In this document: positions 37,709-47,942 of the stretch, one piece after another | How positions within the stretch are numbered: the first letter of the stretch is position 1 | How the letters are laid out: every line of letters starts with the position of its first letter | Assembly (NCBI GenBank): GCA_027487685.1 | Contig: JAIYDC010000091.1 | Coordinates: forward strand, 1-64,000 | Direction: 5' to 3' | From: Pseudomonadota bacterium | Lineage (GTDB): Bacteria; Bdellovibrionota; Bacteriovoracia; Bacteriovoracales; Bacteriovoracaceae | DNA length: 64,000 bases | The notes under the pieces: model-generated | What the model was told of the DNA's origin: nothing | The model's database searches: none | The model's input: only the letters and a program-made list of their open reading frames with translations | Made by a program: the position numbers and the translations under genes

Positions 37709-38215
37709 ATGAAAATGACAGTCGTTGCTTTATTTATTCTTCTGACTAATCTGGCTTACGGCAAAGTTGTCCGAATGGCGGTGATTACATCCGAGTTTGA
37801 CAAGAATTATAGCGAATACTTCATCGAAACTGATGATCTCACCAACGAACTCCTGACCGTTCGTTTTGTTACGACCATGCCCAATGGAGGGATCTTTGAG
37901 GACGTCACCCTCCCGGCCCAACAGATCATTACCCAGGGCGCAGTTTTGGTTGAGCGCAACGGTTATGAGGTTGTCCGGCTTGAACTTGAAAATTTTGACG
38001 TTTTGAAAGGCGGCACTTTTAAGCTCAACCACCTTTATAATGGCGTCACCGGTTCACGCGTAGTGAAGCGTTTCGTCCTGAACCTCGTAGGTACGGAGTA
38101 TCAGCTTTTTGATAACGGCAAGAGGGCCAACCGTATGTACCTTGTGGCCAATGATCACCGAGTTTTTGGCATCATCGGAGTCCGTTCCATTAAGTCGTCT
38201 TACGTCCAGGAGTAG
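37709..38215 (+). CDS. Secreted hypothetical protein
   Basis: Signal peptide MKMTVVALFILLTNLAYG; SD GGGAGG. Confidence 0.6.
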   Translation: MKMTVVALFILLTNLAYGKVVRMAVITSEFDKNYSEYFIETDDLTNELLTVRFVTTMPNGGIFEDVTLPAQQIITQGAVLVERNGYEVVRLELENFDVLKGGTFKLNHLYNGVTGSRVVKRFVLNLVGTEYQLFDNGKRANRMYLVANDHRVFGIIGVRSIKSSYVQE

Positions 38216-38221
38216 GGAAGG

Positions 38222-38338
38222 CTATCGCCCCATATAGGATGAAAGAAATTGAATGTGCACGGCGAGAATTCCCATCGCCAGCATGATGACTCGGTATAAC
38301 CAACCGGGATTTGAAATCTTATCTAGAACCTTTTCCAT
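38222..38338 (-). CDS. 38-aa small membrane protein
   Basis: MEKVLDKISNPGWLYRVIMLAMGILAVHIQFLSSYMGR; amphipathic N-term plus one TM; not in ORF track. Confidence 0.4.
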   Translation of the reverse strand: MEKVLDKISNPGWLYRVIMLAMGILAVHIQFLSSYMGR

Positions 38339-38400
38339 AGCGTCAGTACATATGAGATATTTCGATCTTTTACAAGATCAAAAGTAATATCTACATACGG

Positions 38401-39681
38401 CTAGGGCAGGTAGTTCTTCGACCGGTACCCAGGCTTACTGAAGACTAGCTGCGACAGGCCAATGGCCCGCTCGCGGAAGCCCCCTTCGCAGTAAGCGAAG
38501 TAATACTGCCAAAGGCGGTGCAGGAATTCCGGGTAACCGAGCTTCGTAATCTCGTGTTCATTCCTTCGAAGGCGTACAGACCAGTGCCGTAGCGTCTCGG
38601 CGTAATCTTCCGAGAAGTCTTCCTGATGGATCAGGGCAAGGTCTGTTTGGGAGGTAACGGCGTTCATCATGGCGTGGATCGAAGGAATGCCACAGCCGGG
38701 GAAAATGTGGCGCTGGATGAAGTCCACCGACTTTCTTGCGGCCTGGTAGTTTTGGTCCCGGATGGTGATGGCCTGAAGCACGACCAGGCCATTTGCCTTA
38801 ACGAGAGAAGAGCATTTCTGAAAATAAGTCTCGAGGTGATCAAGGCCTACGGCCTCGATCATCTCCACACTTATGAGGGCATCGTAAACTCCCGTGAGCT
38901 TGCGGTAGTCTTCAAACAACACAGTCACGCGATCCTCGAGTCCCGCCTCCCGCACCTGGTTCAGCGCAAAATCGAATTGCTCTTGGGAAATAGTCGTTGT
39001 TGTCACCCGACAGCCGTAGGTCTTCGCCGCAAAAATGGCGAGAGTTCCCCAGCCTGTGCCGATCTCGATCAGGTGGTCCGTCGGTTTAAGCTGGAGCTTT
39101 GCCACCACTGTGGCCACCTTATTCAGCGAGGCTTCATAAAGTGAGGCGTCCTTTCTAGGAAAGATGCCCGAGGAGTACATCATGGATTCATCGAGAAACA
39201 GTTTAAAGAAATCATTACCGATGTCGTAGTGTGACCGGATATTTTCACGGGCCCCTTCAACCGTATTCCTATGCAGGCCATGAAAGTATTTCTGAATGGG
39301 CTGGAGTAAACTACCGATGCCGTCGTCGATCCCCTGCAGCACATCGCGGTTTAAAACGAAGAGTCGAACCAGGTCGGCGAGCTGCTCCGAATCCCAGTCT
39401 CCATCGACGTAGCTTTCAGCGTTACCAATGCTGCCGCCCAGGAGTGTGCGGGAATAGAAGCGTGAGTTATGGATAATCACTCTGACTCGAATCGCCGCGC
39501 CTCGGTCTCCGAAGATCTCGCTTGTGATGCCGTGCCCGGACCTATCTTCTAGTTCCAGGGAACCGAAACGGAGCTCGCGAAATTTTTTCATGAGAATGGA
39601 GCGGCAGAAGTTATCGACGACTGGGAATTTGGCCACGAGTTTACTGAGTGAGCGGTCTTTAGGTAACGGATGGGTTCTCAT
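38401..39681 (-). CDS. cfa: Cyclopropane-fatty-acyl-phospholipid synthase
   Basis: NIRSHYDIGNDFFKLFLDESMMYSSG, LIEIGTGWGTLAIFAA, FIQRHIFPGCGIPS. Confidence 0.92.
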   Translation of the reverse strand: MRTHPLPKDRSLSKLVAKFPVVDNFCRSILMKKFRELRFGSLELEDRSGHGITSEIFGDRGAAIRVRVIIHNSRFYSRTLLGGSIGNAESYVDGDWDSEQLADLVRLFVLNRDVLQGIDDGIGSLLQPIQKYFHGLHRNTVEGARENIRSHYDIGNDFFKLFLDESMMYSSGIFPRKDASLYEASLNKVATVVAKLQLKPTDHLIEIGTGWGTLAIFAAKTYGCRVTTTTISQEQFDFALNQVREAGLEDRVTVLFEDYRKLTGVYDALISVEMIEAVGLDHLETYFQKCSSLVKANGLVVLQAITIRDQNYQAARKSVDFIQRHIFPGCGIPSIHAMMNAVTSQTDLALIHQEDFSEDYAETLRHWSVRLRRNEHEITKLGYPEFLHRLWQYYFAYCEGGFRERAIGLSQLVFSKPGYRSKNYLP

Positions 39682-40056
39682 TGGGAACTCCTCTGGAGTT
39701 TATCGTTCTTCTGATTCTCCCTCGGCAGAGGAGGGGACGCATTAAAAAAACGACAGCTTATGTTTCTGTTCATCCAAAGATAGAAATCTTAGGATCAGAG
39801 CACTAAGAGTTGTAACTTCTTTTGCATCAAACCACACTGAGTTAAACTAAGCCTATGGTTTTTTGTAATCTATTAAATTTTTACCTTCATGAAGAACTTT
39901 CTCCAGATGAATGGCCAAAGAGGTGGCCTGGCATGCTGGAAAATAGTTGGACAGAAAGGAAACCTAATTTTGAGCTTGAAAAGGTCCTGCCCGTATTTGT
40001 CCCAATCCCACTGTATCTGAATCCTGCCAGAGGAGGTAGTGGGAGTAACTAAAAAA

Positions 40057-40074
40057 GGCCTCCCGAAGGAGGCC
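40057..40074 (-). terminator. Rho-independent terminator of the metalloprotease gene
   Basis: GGCCTCC-cgaa-GGAGGCC followed by T6 on minus strand. Confidence 0.85.
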
Positions 40075-40097
40075 CCTTGTGTATCGATCAATCGTTC

Positions 40098-42422
40098 TTA
40101 TTCTTCAACAACAATTACCGGGGCAGGTGCGCAGTCTAGGTCCTGTGCCGTATAGATTCCCAGTGCAGTCGTTTTCTCAGTCACAATCTTTTTGAGCTGG
40201 TCAAGGTTTGCCTGGGCCAGCTGCGTGGCTTCTGCGGACTCCTTACTTTTAATGATCGCATCGAGACCTGAGTTACAGAGGCGGCGCTTCAATCGCTCTT
40301 GTACAAAAGACTTCACCTGAGACTTATGCTCTGGGCGACCATTCTTTCCGAAGAAGTTCGTCCACGAGTCGGCAGTTGCGTCGGCCGAGAGGGCGTAGGC
40401 ACTGATGCCCTGAACAATGCTATCGATGCGAGACCTTAGCTCTTCCGTTTTATAGACCGGAGCTGCTGGGGTCTTCATGTCAAGGATCAGGTCGAGGACA
40501 CGGTTTAAACGCGACTCAAGGAATGAGAATGGATCGCTGGTGGCGTCTTCCTTCGAGCACTCTGGAGACTTGGTCTTCAGAGTTGCAGCATCGTCACCCT
40601 GATCTTCGTCGGTACAGAACCAGTTCAGGTTGCGCGGTGTGAGTCCCCGGTAACCGTAGTTGATCGCCATACGGTCATATGAGCCGATAATGTTCAAGTG
40701 ACGGAAAGGACGACCTAGGTATTCCATGACTGAGCGAGAGACTGAGCCTGGCTCCTGAGTGCCTTCGTAAGCGCCGAGGTTGCCCTTGAAGTTGTGGCGT
40801 AGACCAAGGTTATGTCCCATTTCATGGGCGAGGATTTCGAACATGTAGCCATCCATATACTGCTCGTAAGTGATACCAGCAGGAATGATCTCGAAGTCTG
40901 GCTTCTTGATACTATCCTGGAGTTCAGGTCGCTGGGAATGGACGGTCATATCAAGATGCTTTCCGAGTTTGAGCTGATACTTAGTCTTCGCTGGTGCCTC
41001 GAGTTCTTTTGATGCCCGTGCTTCGAAGGCCTTCATGAGTGAATTGGCCTCATGGTTCTTGCCTTGAGCGATGAGGTTCCGGGCCTGCTCTGAGATCCCG
41101 AACCATTCCTTGTAGAGTTTAACAATGGTCGGCCCCTGGATCAGGACGTTGGCCGACATAATTTCCCCGGTGAACTGGTTGGCAACTGAAGGGCCAAGAC
41201 CTCCGTAGCCGGCGCGGTTTACGAGATCCCACTCTATGATGTTGAAGCGGATGTCGCCTGGAACAAGGAGCTCTGCGCGTGGATCGCTCGCGTCAACGAA
41301 TTCATAAGAAAGAACGTCACGACCGATGCTGGCCTTGAATTCTGTGTTCCATGAATCCATAGCTCGTGCAAAGACGGCCTTGAACTCTTGAGGAACGTTC
41401 TTGATGAAGTACTTCACTGGGGCCTGACCTGAGCCATTGGCAGCGGTGGAGAAGCGAGTGATCTTAGTTTCGCCCGAACGTTGAGTCGTGAAGAATCCCA
41501 CTCCCGGAGTTGCATTACGTGGCTTGAATGATGGATTAAAACCTGAGCCTAGTTTCATATACCAACGGACCGTGAAATCCGTCGTCTTCACTGTTGCATC
41601 AGATGGATCAGACGCAATCGGAATCATTTTCGTCTTCACGTCAAAGACTAGCGTCTTCAGATCGAAGTCGACGGACACTGTATCGGAGGCAACAGTTTTA
41701 AGCTGGGTGTATTCGCCGGCAGGATCGAGCATGGCGATGAGGTTAAGCTCCTTACCTAGAGAAGAGAGATCGAGGATGATCATGCCGGATTGCTGATCAA
41801 AGCCCACGATCGGGAGGTTAAGAAGCGGGCTAAGATCTGTGTCCTCAGAGCAGTAGGCGGCGCAACCGACGAGGGTCACAGTTGGATTTCCGTCTGGGAG
41901 ACGGGAGATAACTGTCCTTACGTGAAGTGGGGCGAGGTCAGTAAGCTTAAGAGTTCCGAGAGACTCGCTTTCTTTGTCTGAAACTTTAGTGATGACCCCA
42001 CCAAAGACGCTCTGTTCACCGATGAGGCTCAGTGGGAATCCTACTAGAAGAGACTCTTGGTTGATTCCGAGTTCCTGGTTGCTTTTGATGGTGCTCTCGG
42101 CCGCTTGTCCTTGAGGAAGAGTGCTGAGGATGCTCATGACTTGTGGGTTAGTGATGGAGAGGATCGATTTCCTCAAGGCCGCCTCGCGAAGGGCGCTTTC
42201 AGAAATGACTTGAAGTTTTACACCATCGTTTTCTATGATCTGATTCGTGTTCCGGGAATTCGTGACCCGGTTAGACTTTTTCTTCTCTTTCTTCCCCTGA
42301 AGAGCACTGCCGACATCCATGCAAGATGTTGCTAGGGCCGAAAGGGCGACCAATGAAATAAGGCTGTTTATTTTTTTCACACTCACTCCGTTTGTTTGTT
42401 GTGCGACGCGACAATAACTCAT
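40098..42422 (-). CDS. Zinc-dependent metalloprotease lipoprotein
   Basis: EILAHEMGHNLGLRHNFKGN (HExxHxxGxxH); lipobox ALATSC. Confidence 0.85.
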   Translation of the reverse strand: MSYCRVAQQTNGVSVKKINSLISLVALSALATSCMDVGSALQGKKEKKKSNRVTNSRNTNQIIENDGVKLQVISESALREAALRKSILSITNPQVMSILSTLPQGQAAESTIKSNQELGINQESLLVGFPLSLIGEQSVFGGVITKVSDKESESLGTLKLTDLAPLHVRTVISRLPDGNPTVTLVGCAAYCSEDTDLSPLLNLPIVGFDQQSGMIILDLSSLGKELNLIAMLDPAGEYTQLKTVASDTVSVDFDLKTLVFDVKTKMIPIASDPSDATVKTTDFTVRWYMKLGSGFNPSFKPRNATPGVGFFTTQRSGETKITRFSTAANGSGQAPVKYFIKNVPQEFKAVFARAMDSWNTEFKASIGRDVLSYEFVDASDPRAELLVPGDIRFNIIEWDLVNRAGYGGLGPSVANQFTGEIMSANVLIQGPTIVKLYKEWFGISEQARNLIAQGKNHEANSLMKAFEARASKELEAPAKTKYQLKLGKHLDMTVHSQRPELQDSIKKPDFEIIPAGITYEQYMDGYMFEILAHEMGHNLGLRHNFKGNLGAYEGTQEPGSVSRSVMEYLGRPFRHLNIIGSYDRMAINYGYRGLTPRNLNWFCTDEDQGDDAATLKTKSPECSKEDATSDPFSFLESRLNRVLDLILDMKTPAAPVYKTEELRSRIDSIVQGISAYALSADATADSWTNFFGKNGRPEHKSQVKSFVQERLKRRLCNSGLDAIIKSKESAEATQLAQANLDQLKKIVTEKTTALGIYTAQDLDCAPAPVIVVEE

Positions 42423-42710
42423 TCCGGGATTTATTGGGATTGGCCTGAAAATATTACATTTAAACTGCCCTACTAAATTGGTGTTGATGGGTGTTGAGTT
42501 CGTCTTTGCGGGCAGTTAAGGTGAGAGAGTCATACTTATAATGCTTCAAACTTTAATGATCTAGATTGAGAGAATCTCTGGAAGGATTGAGATAAGTTTT
42601 CGAAATTATTATTCTTTTCTCAGGGCCATCACCAATTGTTGAGGCCAGTTCGAAACTTAAGATTTGGAAGGGCCGTTAAGGTCGGGCGCTTGGTTTCCGT
42701 TAAGTAGGAC

Positions 42711-42971
42711 ATGAAAGATAATCGCTGTTTCATATGCAAGTTTCGCCAGCAAACGACGACGATCGCATTTTACGACACCATTTATGACGGTGAGGGGAAC
42801 GGTCGTTTAATCGGTTTGTGCTACTCACACTCGGTTGAACTTTTTAAGGTTGGTCAGCGCAATTTCATCCTACGTCACAGGAATGTTCTCGCCAATACCT
42901 TTGGCTTTGAAGAAGACTCCGCTCTGGTTAGCGCTTTCAAACAAGGTCGGAAGGACATTGCCTGGTACTAG
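42711..42971 (+). CDS. Hypothetical protein
   Basis: 86-aa ORF; CFICKFRQQ N-term. Confidence 0.45.
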   Translation: MKDNRCFICKFRQQTTTIAFYDTIYDGEGNGRLIGLCYSHSVELFKVGQRNFILRHRNVLANTFGFEEDSALVSAFKQGRKDIAWY

Positions 42972-43162
42972 TCTGATTGCTTCGACGATTCTTCGTTGGC
43001 TTCCAGCGCCTTTGAGGAGCCTGCTCCCATCTCGAAGCGCTCTCGGGCATTAGGTCTGTTTGGGAAATTCTGCTCTCTGCTGGGATCTTGCTGCTCTTGG
43101 CCCCGATTACAGCCGAAGCTCGACAAGGCCAACACCGAAAGTATGGCAAATAAGATTTTCAT
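42968..43162 (-). CDS. Small lipoprotein
   Basis: MKILFAILSVLALSSFGCNRG lipobox. Confidence 0.55.
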   Translation of the reverse strand: MKILFAILSVLALSSFGCNRGQEQQDPSREQNFPNRPNARERFEMGAGSSKALEANEESSKQSD

Positions 43163-43350
43163 AAATACTCCGTTTTAACATTCATCCCAAACTCTAAAGA
43201 GGGCCTTGTACGTCATAAAAGTTTTATCATCCTGAAGCTAGACCAACGCTCTTACACGGTTCACTAAATCAAGGCCTGAATTTGGATTCGACTTTTCTCA
43301 AGGGTGTTAAGCTTCTCGCTGAGCTGTGGATTTTTCCAGGAGAGTTATCT

Positions 43351-43596
43351 ATGGGCAGTACCATTGAAGTCGTCTTCACCATGATTGGGATAAGCTTCTG
43401 GTTTTTATTCCCTGTTGGCATGTTTCTTTCAGTAAGCCGCCTAGACAAGGATACTGACCAGCTGGTCCGACTCCACCATGACCAGCATCATGAGGAAGAA
43501 GAGGAAGCTGTTCAAACTCGGCCTCCCTTCCGACCCGTTCCCTTTGACTGGCACCATCCGATCCATGTTTTTTGGGCGTGGATGCAGCACGAGTAG
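43351..43596 (+). CDS. Small membrane protein
   Basis: SD caggagag before ATG 43351; one TM then His-rich linker. Confidence 0.5.
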   Translation: MGSTIEVVFTMIGISFWFLFPVGMFLSVSRLDKDTDQLVRLHHDQHHEEEEEAVQTRPPFRPVPFDWHHPIHVFWAWMQHE

Positions 43597-43671
43597 GATT
43601 GGTGAGCACGGGTCACCGCACATTGTGGTCTTAGCATACGCTTCCTATGATTGGACCCAAAGGAGTGCACC

Positions 43672-44781
43672 ATGAAAACTCACCTTCTGGTCCTTTCCTC
43701 TATCTTCTTCGGCTGTGCCTTTCGACCGGATACACCTTTGGTCCTCGATAAGAAAACAGTGGGACTCCTTCCAACTGAAGAGCAACCAGAGCTTATAGAG
43801 GTCGCACGCTTCCCCGGTGCCCAGGTGACCGGGGTCACGGTCACGGACGATGGACGAATGTTCGCGAATTTTCCGCGCTGGCGAGATAACGTTCTTTACT
43901 CAGTGGTCGAAGTGATGGCCGACGGGACTCACCGTCCCTACCCAGACGAGAACTGGAACCTCTGGACCGGAAAACCAGAAAAGAATAAGTTTACTTGCGT
44001 GCAATCGGTCTTTGCTCAAGGTCAACACCTCTACGTCCTTGATCCGAGTTCTCCCGAAATGAAAGGCGTGCTGGGGAGAGCGAAGCTCTTTCGTTTTGAT
44101 TTGCGATCTAATCAGCTAGATAAAACTTGGGAGTTTCCGGAGGAGGTGGCGCCGGTGAGGTCTTATCTCAACGACCTTCGCATCGATGATAAGAGAGGAA
44201 AGATCTACATCACTGACTCGGGCCTTGGTGGGATCGTTGTCCTAGACACAGCATCAGGAGAGGCGAGACGCTTCCTTGATAAGCATCCATCGACGAAATC
44301 AGAAAATGTCACACTGACTGTCGACAAGAAGGTTTTTGATCAGAGGATTCATTCCGACGGCATCGCCTTGTCTCCCATCGACGATAAACTGTATTATCAC
44401 GCTCTGACCGCCTATACTCTGTACCGCGTTCCCACCGACGCCCTTGATACGGCGGTACTGGATGAAACTAAACTCGTCAAGAGAGTGGAGAAGCTCGGAG
44501 TGACCCCGGCGCCGGATGGGATGATCTTCGACGACGCTGGTAATCTCTACATGGGCGACCTGGAGCGAAACGCCGTGTCTTACCGGACTCCGAACGGGGA
44601 GATGAAGATTTTGGTTCAGGATGAGAGGCTCAAGTGGCCCGACAGCTTTAGTATCGATCACAAAAGGCGGAATCTCGTTTTTACTGATTCGCTGCTGCTG
44701 GAGGCCGGAAGAGGAAGACCTGTGAATGAAATGACGTTCAAGATTTATAGGGTAGCGTTACCACCCCAGCGGTCGTTCTAG
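43672..44781 (+). CDS. Major royal jelly/yellow-like beta-propeller lipoprotein
   Basis: NFPRWRDNVLYSVVEVMADGTHRPYPDENWNLW...CVQSVFAQGQHLYVLDPSSP; lipobox SIFFGC. Confidence 0.78.
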   Translation: MKTHLLVLSSIFFGCAFRPDTPLVLDKKTVGLLPTEEQPELIEVARFPGAQVTGVTVTDDGRMFANFPRWRDNVLYSVVEVMADGTHRPYPDENWNLWTGKPEKNKFTCVQSVFAQGQHLYVLDPSSPEMKGVLGRAKLFRFDLRSNQLDKTWEFPEEVAPVRSYLNDLRIDDKRGKIYITDSGLGGIVVLDTASGEARRFLDKHPSTKSENVTLTVDKKVFDQRIHSDGIALSPIDDKLYYHALTAYTLYRVPTDALDTAVLDETKLVKRVEKLGVTPAPDGMIFDDAGNLYMGDLERNAVSYRTPNGEMKILVQDERLKWPDSFSIDHKRRNLVFTDSLLLEAGRGRPVNEMTFKIYRVALPPQRSF

Positions 44782-45050
44782 TGGTCGGCTTCAGGCGAGA
44801 TGGCGGGAGCTACCGAAGGCCCAGCGACAGGGTCGGTAGAGCTTTTCTCTCTATTAGCATTCGGGGAAGAGCTCAAAGAACGTTCCATCACTTTGTTGGT
44901 ATCACGTGTACCCTCTTCTATGGGCCGGAGGTACGAAGTTTGAATCGCAGGGCCTCGGCCCTGGCAGTTGGCGCAGTCTTTACCTTGCACCAACTCGGCG
45001 GACACTATCATGAGCAACAGTGGCACAAGGTAAATGCTTTTCATCATCAA
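44778..45050 (-). CDS. Small secreted protein
   Basis: Signal peptide; overlaps upstream gene stop. Confidence 0.45.
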   Translation of the reverse strand: MMMKSIYLVPLLLMIVSAELVQGKDCANCQGRGPAIQTSYLRPIEEGTRDTNKVMERSLSSSPNANREKSSTDPVAGPSVAPAISPEADH

Positions 45051-45598
45051 TAGTATCCTCTTCTAGATGACGGATAATATCCTCTTCTTGAAGACGGATA
45101 ATACTCCCTTCTTGAAGACGAATACTGAATGGGAGTTTCGTACTCCGATCGAACGTGAGATCCTCGAGATGAAGGATTAGGGGTCGGCCAAGGGTTCGAT
45201 GGTCTGGAGGATGGTCGAGGTTTCTGCCCGAAATGAGTGGAGCGAGAAGAGGTGTAAGTTGTTTGGCGCTGGTTTCTAGATGAGCTATAGGCGACTAGTC
45301 CCCGCAGATCACCCTGTATTCGTCCTGCTTGGAGGCACCTTTCCATATCATGTCTGATTAGATTTCCTTGGTACATTCGAATGAAACAGCCCATTCCCGT
45401 AGTCGTCTGTCGAGTGAAATACTGGCCTTGAGGAGGTTCTGCTACCGCGCTAATCGATTGAAGATTTTCCGTCAGAACACTCAGCGTTTCTGGTGGACAA
45501 TCATCGTCTTTCAATTCCGCCCGACTCTCGAAAGCGATAACAAGAGAGAAGAGTGATATCGCTCGCGCAAAGTTTTTAAACAGCATATGATCCTCCAT
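45047..45598 (-). CDS. Secreted protein with C-terminal YYPSSRRG repeats
   Basis: ORF 183 aa with signal peptide and repeated tail. Confidence 0.55.
   Translation of the reverse strand: MEDHMLFKNFARAISLFSLVIAFESRAELKDDDCPPETLSVLTENLQSISAVAEPPQGQYFTRQTTTGMGCFIRMYQGNLIRHDMERCLQAGRIQGDLRGLVAYSSSRNQRQTTYTSSRSTHFGQKPRPSSRPSNPWPTPNPSSRGSHVRSEYETPIQYSSSRREYYPSSRRGYYPSSRRGYY
45054..45125. repeat. Three 24-bp tandem repeats within the preceding gene
   Basis: TATCCTCTTCTAGATGACGGATAA / TATCCTCTTCTTGAAGACGGATAA / TACTCCCTTCTTGAAGACGAATAC. Confidence 0.8.
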
Positions 45599-45628
45599 AA
45601 GACATTTCGGTGACTTTGTTCTTTTTAT

Positions 45629-46792
45629 TTAACGCTTTCGCGGGGCGGACGTCTTTTCAGGGACCTTCGTGATCATTACCTCGTTACAGCCTTTGGCCAT
45701 CAGGTCTTTTTCACACGTTTCTAGGGTCTCTATGGTCCTGACTATTCCCGCTCCCACTTCCCTGGCCCACTCTTCTTCGGTATGGCCCAAATCCTGGTTC
45801 ATTTCCCGGAGGATCGGAGCCGGGAGACCGAGGCTCATCAGGAACTCATCCATCATGAGGCGAGAAGTCCGACCGTTGCCAGTGTCGAAGGGATGAATCG
45901 CTACCAGCCAGCGCTGCGCCCTGGCCGCGAGAAGAATGGGGTCCTGCTCTTTTTGGCCACTTGCTAAGAAGCCTATCTGGACGTTAGTCTCACTGACCCA
46001 GCTGTCGACGAGACCTGGCAGGGCAGCGGCGTCAGGGTATGTAATGTAGCCACACCGGTAGCGTTTTCCATCGGCCTCGTAGCTCTGTTGAGGATCCTTC
46101 GTCACTGGCCAGAAGGCGGGGTCTGAGTAGTGATAGAGATCCTGTCGGAATTTTTTCTGAAAGCTCGCTGGCCGCTCTTCAAGGCACTGAGTGTTGCGCC
46201 AACCGATGATCTTCGGTATCTCGAAACTTTCAATCGTCCGTGCCTGCTTGTCATCAATAGCGTATCGCTTTTCCATCGCCCGACCGATCTCTTGGGATGA
46301 ACGGCGAAGTGCACCGGAAGCGGGGCCAGGGGTGCTTTGGGCGTTAAGCTCCAGGAGTTGCTCCATCGATAAATGGGGGAGGACCTCCGCTGCGAGATTG
46401 TGATTGGCACTGATCATTGTTTTAATCGCCGCCCTGGCCCAGCTGTCCCATGTTTCAGGTGCCGGTTCATAGATCACGGCCGGATTGACTACGGTGCCTT
46501 GAGATTGCGCCACCTCTTGCTCCCAATCGTAACGATCAATAAAGCGCGGGGCGAAGACGTTGGCAATCAGGTCCGGGTTTGAGACGCCTTTTTTGACTAG
46601 CTGGTAACGAACCCGGTGGTAGCGCCGGGAAAGGTCGCACAGGTTATTTTTAGAGTCAGGCAGGTAGGTACTCGTTGGTGAATTACGCAGGAACGGGGAG
46701 CAGGGCACAGTCGTCCCACTTGTGCGTGGTGCCTGAGAGCAGGCGGAAATGACAAGAAGGCAAAGACCCGATGAGACAAAGGTTTTTTTCAT
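45629..46792 (-). CDS. Fic-domain lipoprotein
   Basis: LVAIHPFDTGNGRTSRLMMDEFLMSLGLPAP Fic motif; MKKTFVSSGLCLLVISACSQ lipobox. Confidence 0.85.
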   Translation of the reverse strand: MKKTFVSSGLCLLVISACSQAPRTSGTTVPCSPFLRNSPTSTYLPDSKNNLCDLSRRYHRVRYQLVKKGVSNPDLIANVFAPRFIDRYDWEQEVAQSQGTVVNPAVIYEPAPETWDSWARAAIKTMISANHNLAAEVLPHLSMEQLLELNAQSTPGPASGALRRSSQEIGRAMEKRYAIDDKQARTIESFEIPKIIGWRNTQCLEERPASFQKKFRQDLYHYSDPAFWPVTKDPQQSYEADGKRYRCGYITYPDAAALPGLVDSWVSETNVQIGFLASGQKEQDPILLAARAQRWLVAIHPFDTGNGRTSRLMMDEFLMSLGLPAPILREMNQDLGHTEEEWAREVGAGIVRTIETLETCEKDLMAKGCNEVMITKVPEKTSAPRKR

Positions 46793-46836
46793 AGGCGAGG
46801 TATCCTCGATTAAAGCGGTTGATTTAACTATTATGA

Positions 46837-47883
46837 ATGAATTCTATAAATCCTGTTATTATTTTGGGGCAGAGTATTTCTTTTATTGTTCCGAGGTGGA
46901 GCTTGAAGTACCGAGTCCTGGCCTTTCTTTATTTGCGCTCCACGCACTCTCTCGAAGCCTTACTTTCCCCTATACAGAAGCGCCGACAAAAACAATCAAC
47001 TATTTCTGACTGGGAAATCTTCCGCTCGATACCTACGGACGTCTTCATTGGCGACGTCGGATCGGTCCCTAAATATGCTGACCGCGAGGCCACGGACACA
47101 CCACCGGAGGTGCAGGGGCATGTGGCCTTCTTGGCGCGAAAGAAGACTTCCGATTGGCCTGGCCATGGAGCATTCTGATCCTAATGAGCTCGAGAAAGCT
47201 CTGGTCTTTCTCCACGATGCCGGAGTTCAGCGCTTTATTCTGCTGCTAGACCTTCCAGGTGAAGACAAGGCAAAGAGTAAAGTTCTTCTACCTTGGCCGC
47301 CCTCTGCGGAAAGTTCAGCTTTTGGTTTCGTGAACCATACCCGAAGTTTTTCATGGGGTAATCTTCCATTTAGTACTTCCCCACTTGTTCAGAGTGAGCG
47401 CGGACGTCGCTTCGTGACTTTTTTCGAGGGTAGGTCCGCGCTGGAGACATCACTTTTTGAAGCGGCCGGCAGCACCTCACGCATGGAGCGTTTAGTCTCC
47501 ATTATACAAAGGAGTGACGATGCGCTTAACCGGAAGGACAATCCTACCTCCTTCGGACTTTGTCCTGCGAACGGAGCGTGCCTCGGTAATCAAGTTATCG
47601 TGAGTGCAGGGCCAAATCTTAAGGGGGGACGAGTTCTAGGGCCGGGGTTCCCAGGTGACGAGACAAGATCTACCGTGAGCCTCCAGATCGCTGTCGAAAA
47701 GCCTCGCCTCTCAGAACATCAGTTCTTCCTCAAGCAGGAGGTTGCCGAGTGATTTTCGATATCGTGATAGATGGCCAGCCCTTTACCCCGCTTCGCCAGA
47801 TTAACGGTCTTCGACTTCACGTCGCTCTGGTTTTACGAAAAGAGGGGAGTATTTTTGTAAATCCTGAAATGGCATCGGAATAA
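46837..47883 (+). pseudogene. Frameshifted, internally deleted paralog of the 47943-49928 protein
   Basis: DVFIGDVGSV... (frame 1) then LAMEHSDPNELEKALVFLHDAGVQRF... (frame 2) aligned to RVFIGASETV...GELHDLLNMLYQRGARRF; tail FDIVIDGQPFTPLRQINGLRLHVAL...GSIFVNP aligned to FGIVTDHRPFTQRHLIQALKLQLDL...GQVFLNP. Confidence 0.75.
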
Positions 47884-47942
47884 AAACTACGTCAAAGTCA
47901 CTTCCATACCCATGGGAGAAGTTTGTTTTCTACGGAGATAAC

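Noticed and set aside
39855-40091. Overlapping ORFs on both strands after cfa
   Set aside because: No SD, no family; lies next to a terminator.
45054-45125. 24-bp tandem repeats as a CRISPR or regulatory array
   Set aside because: No spacers; they encode YYPSSRRG repeats at a protein C-terminus.
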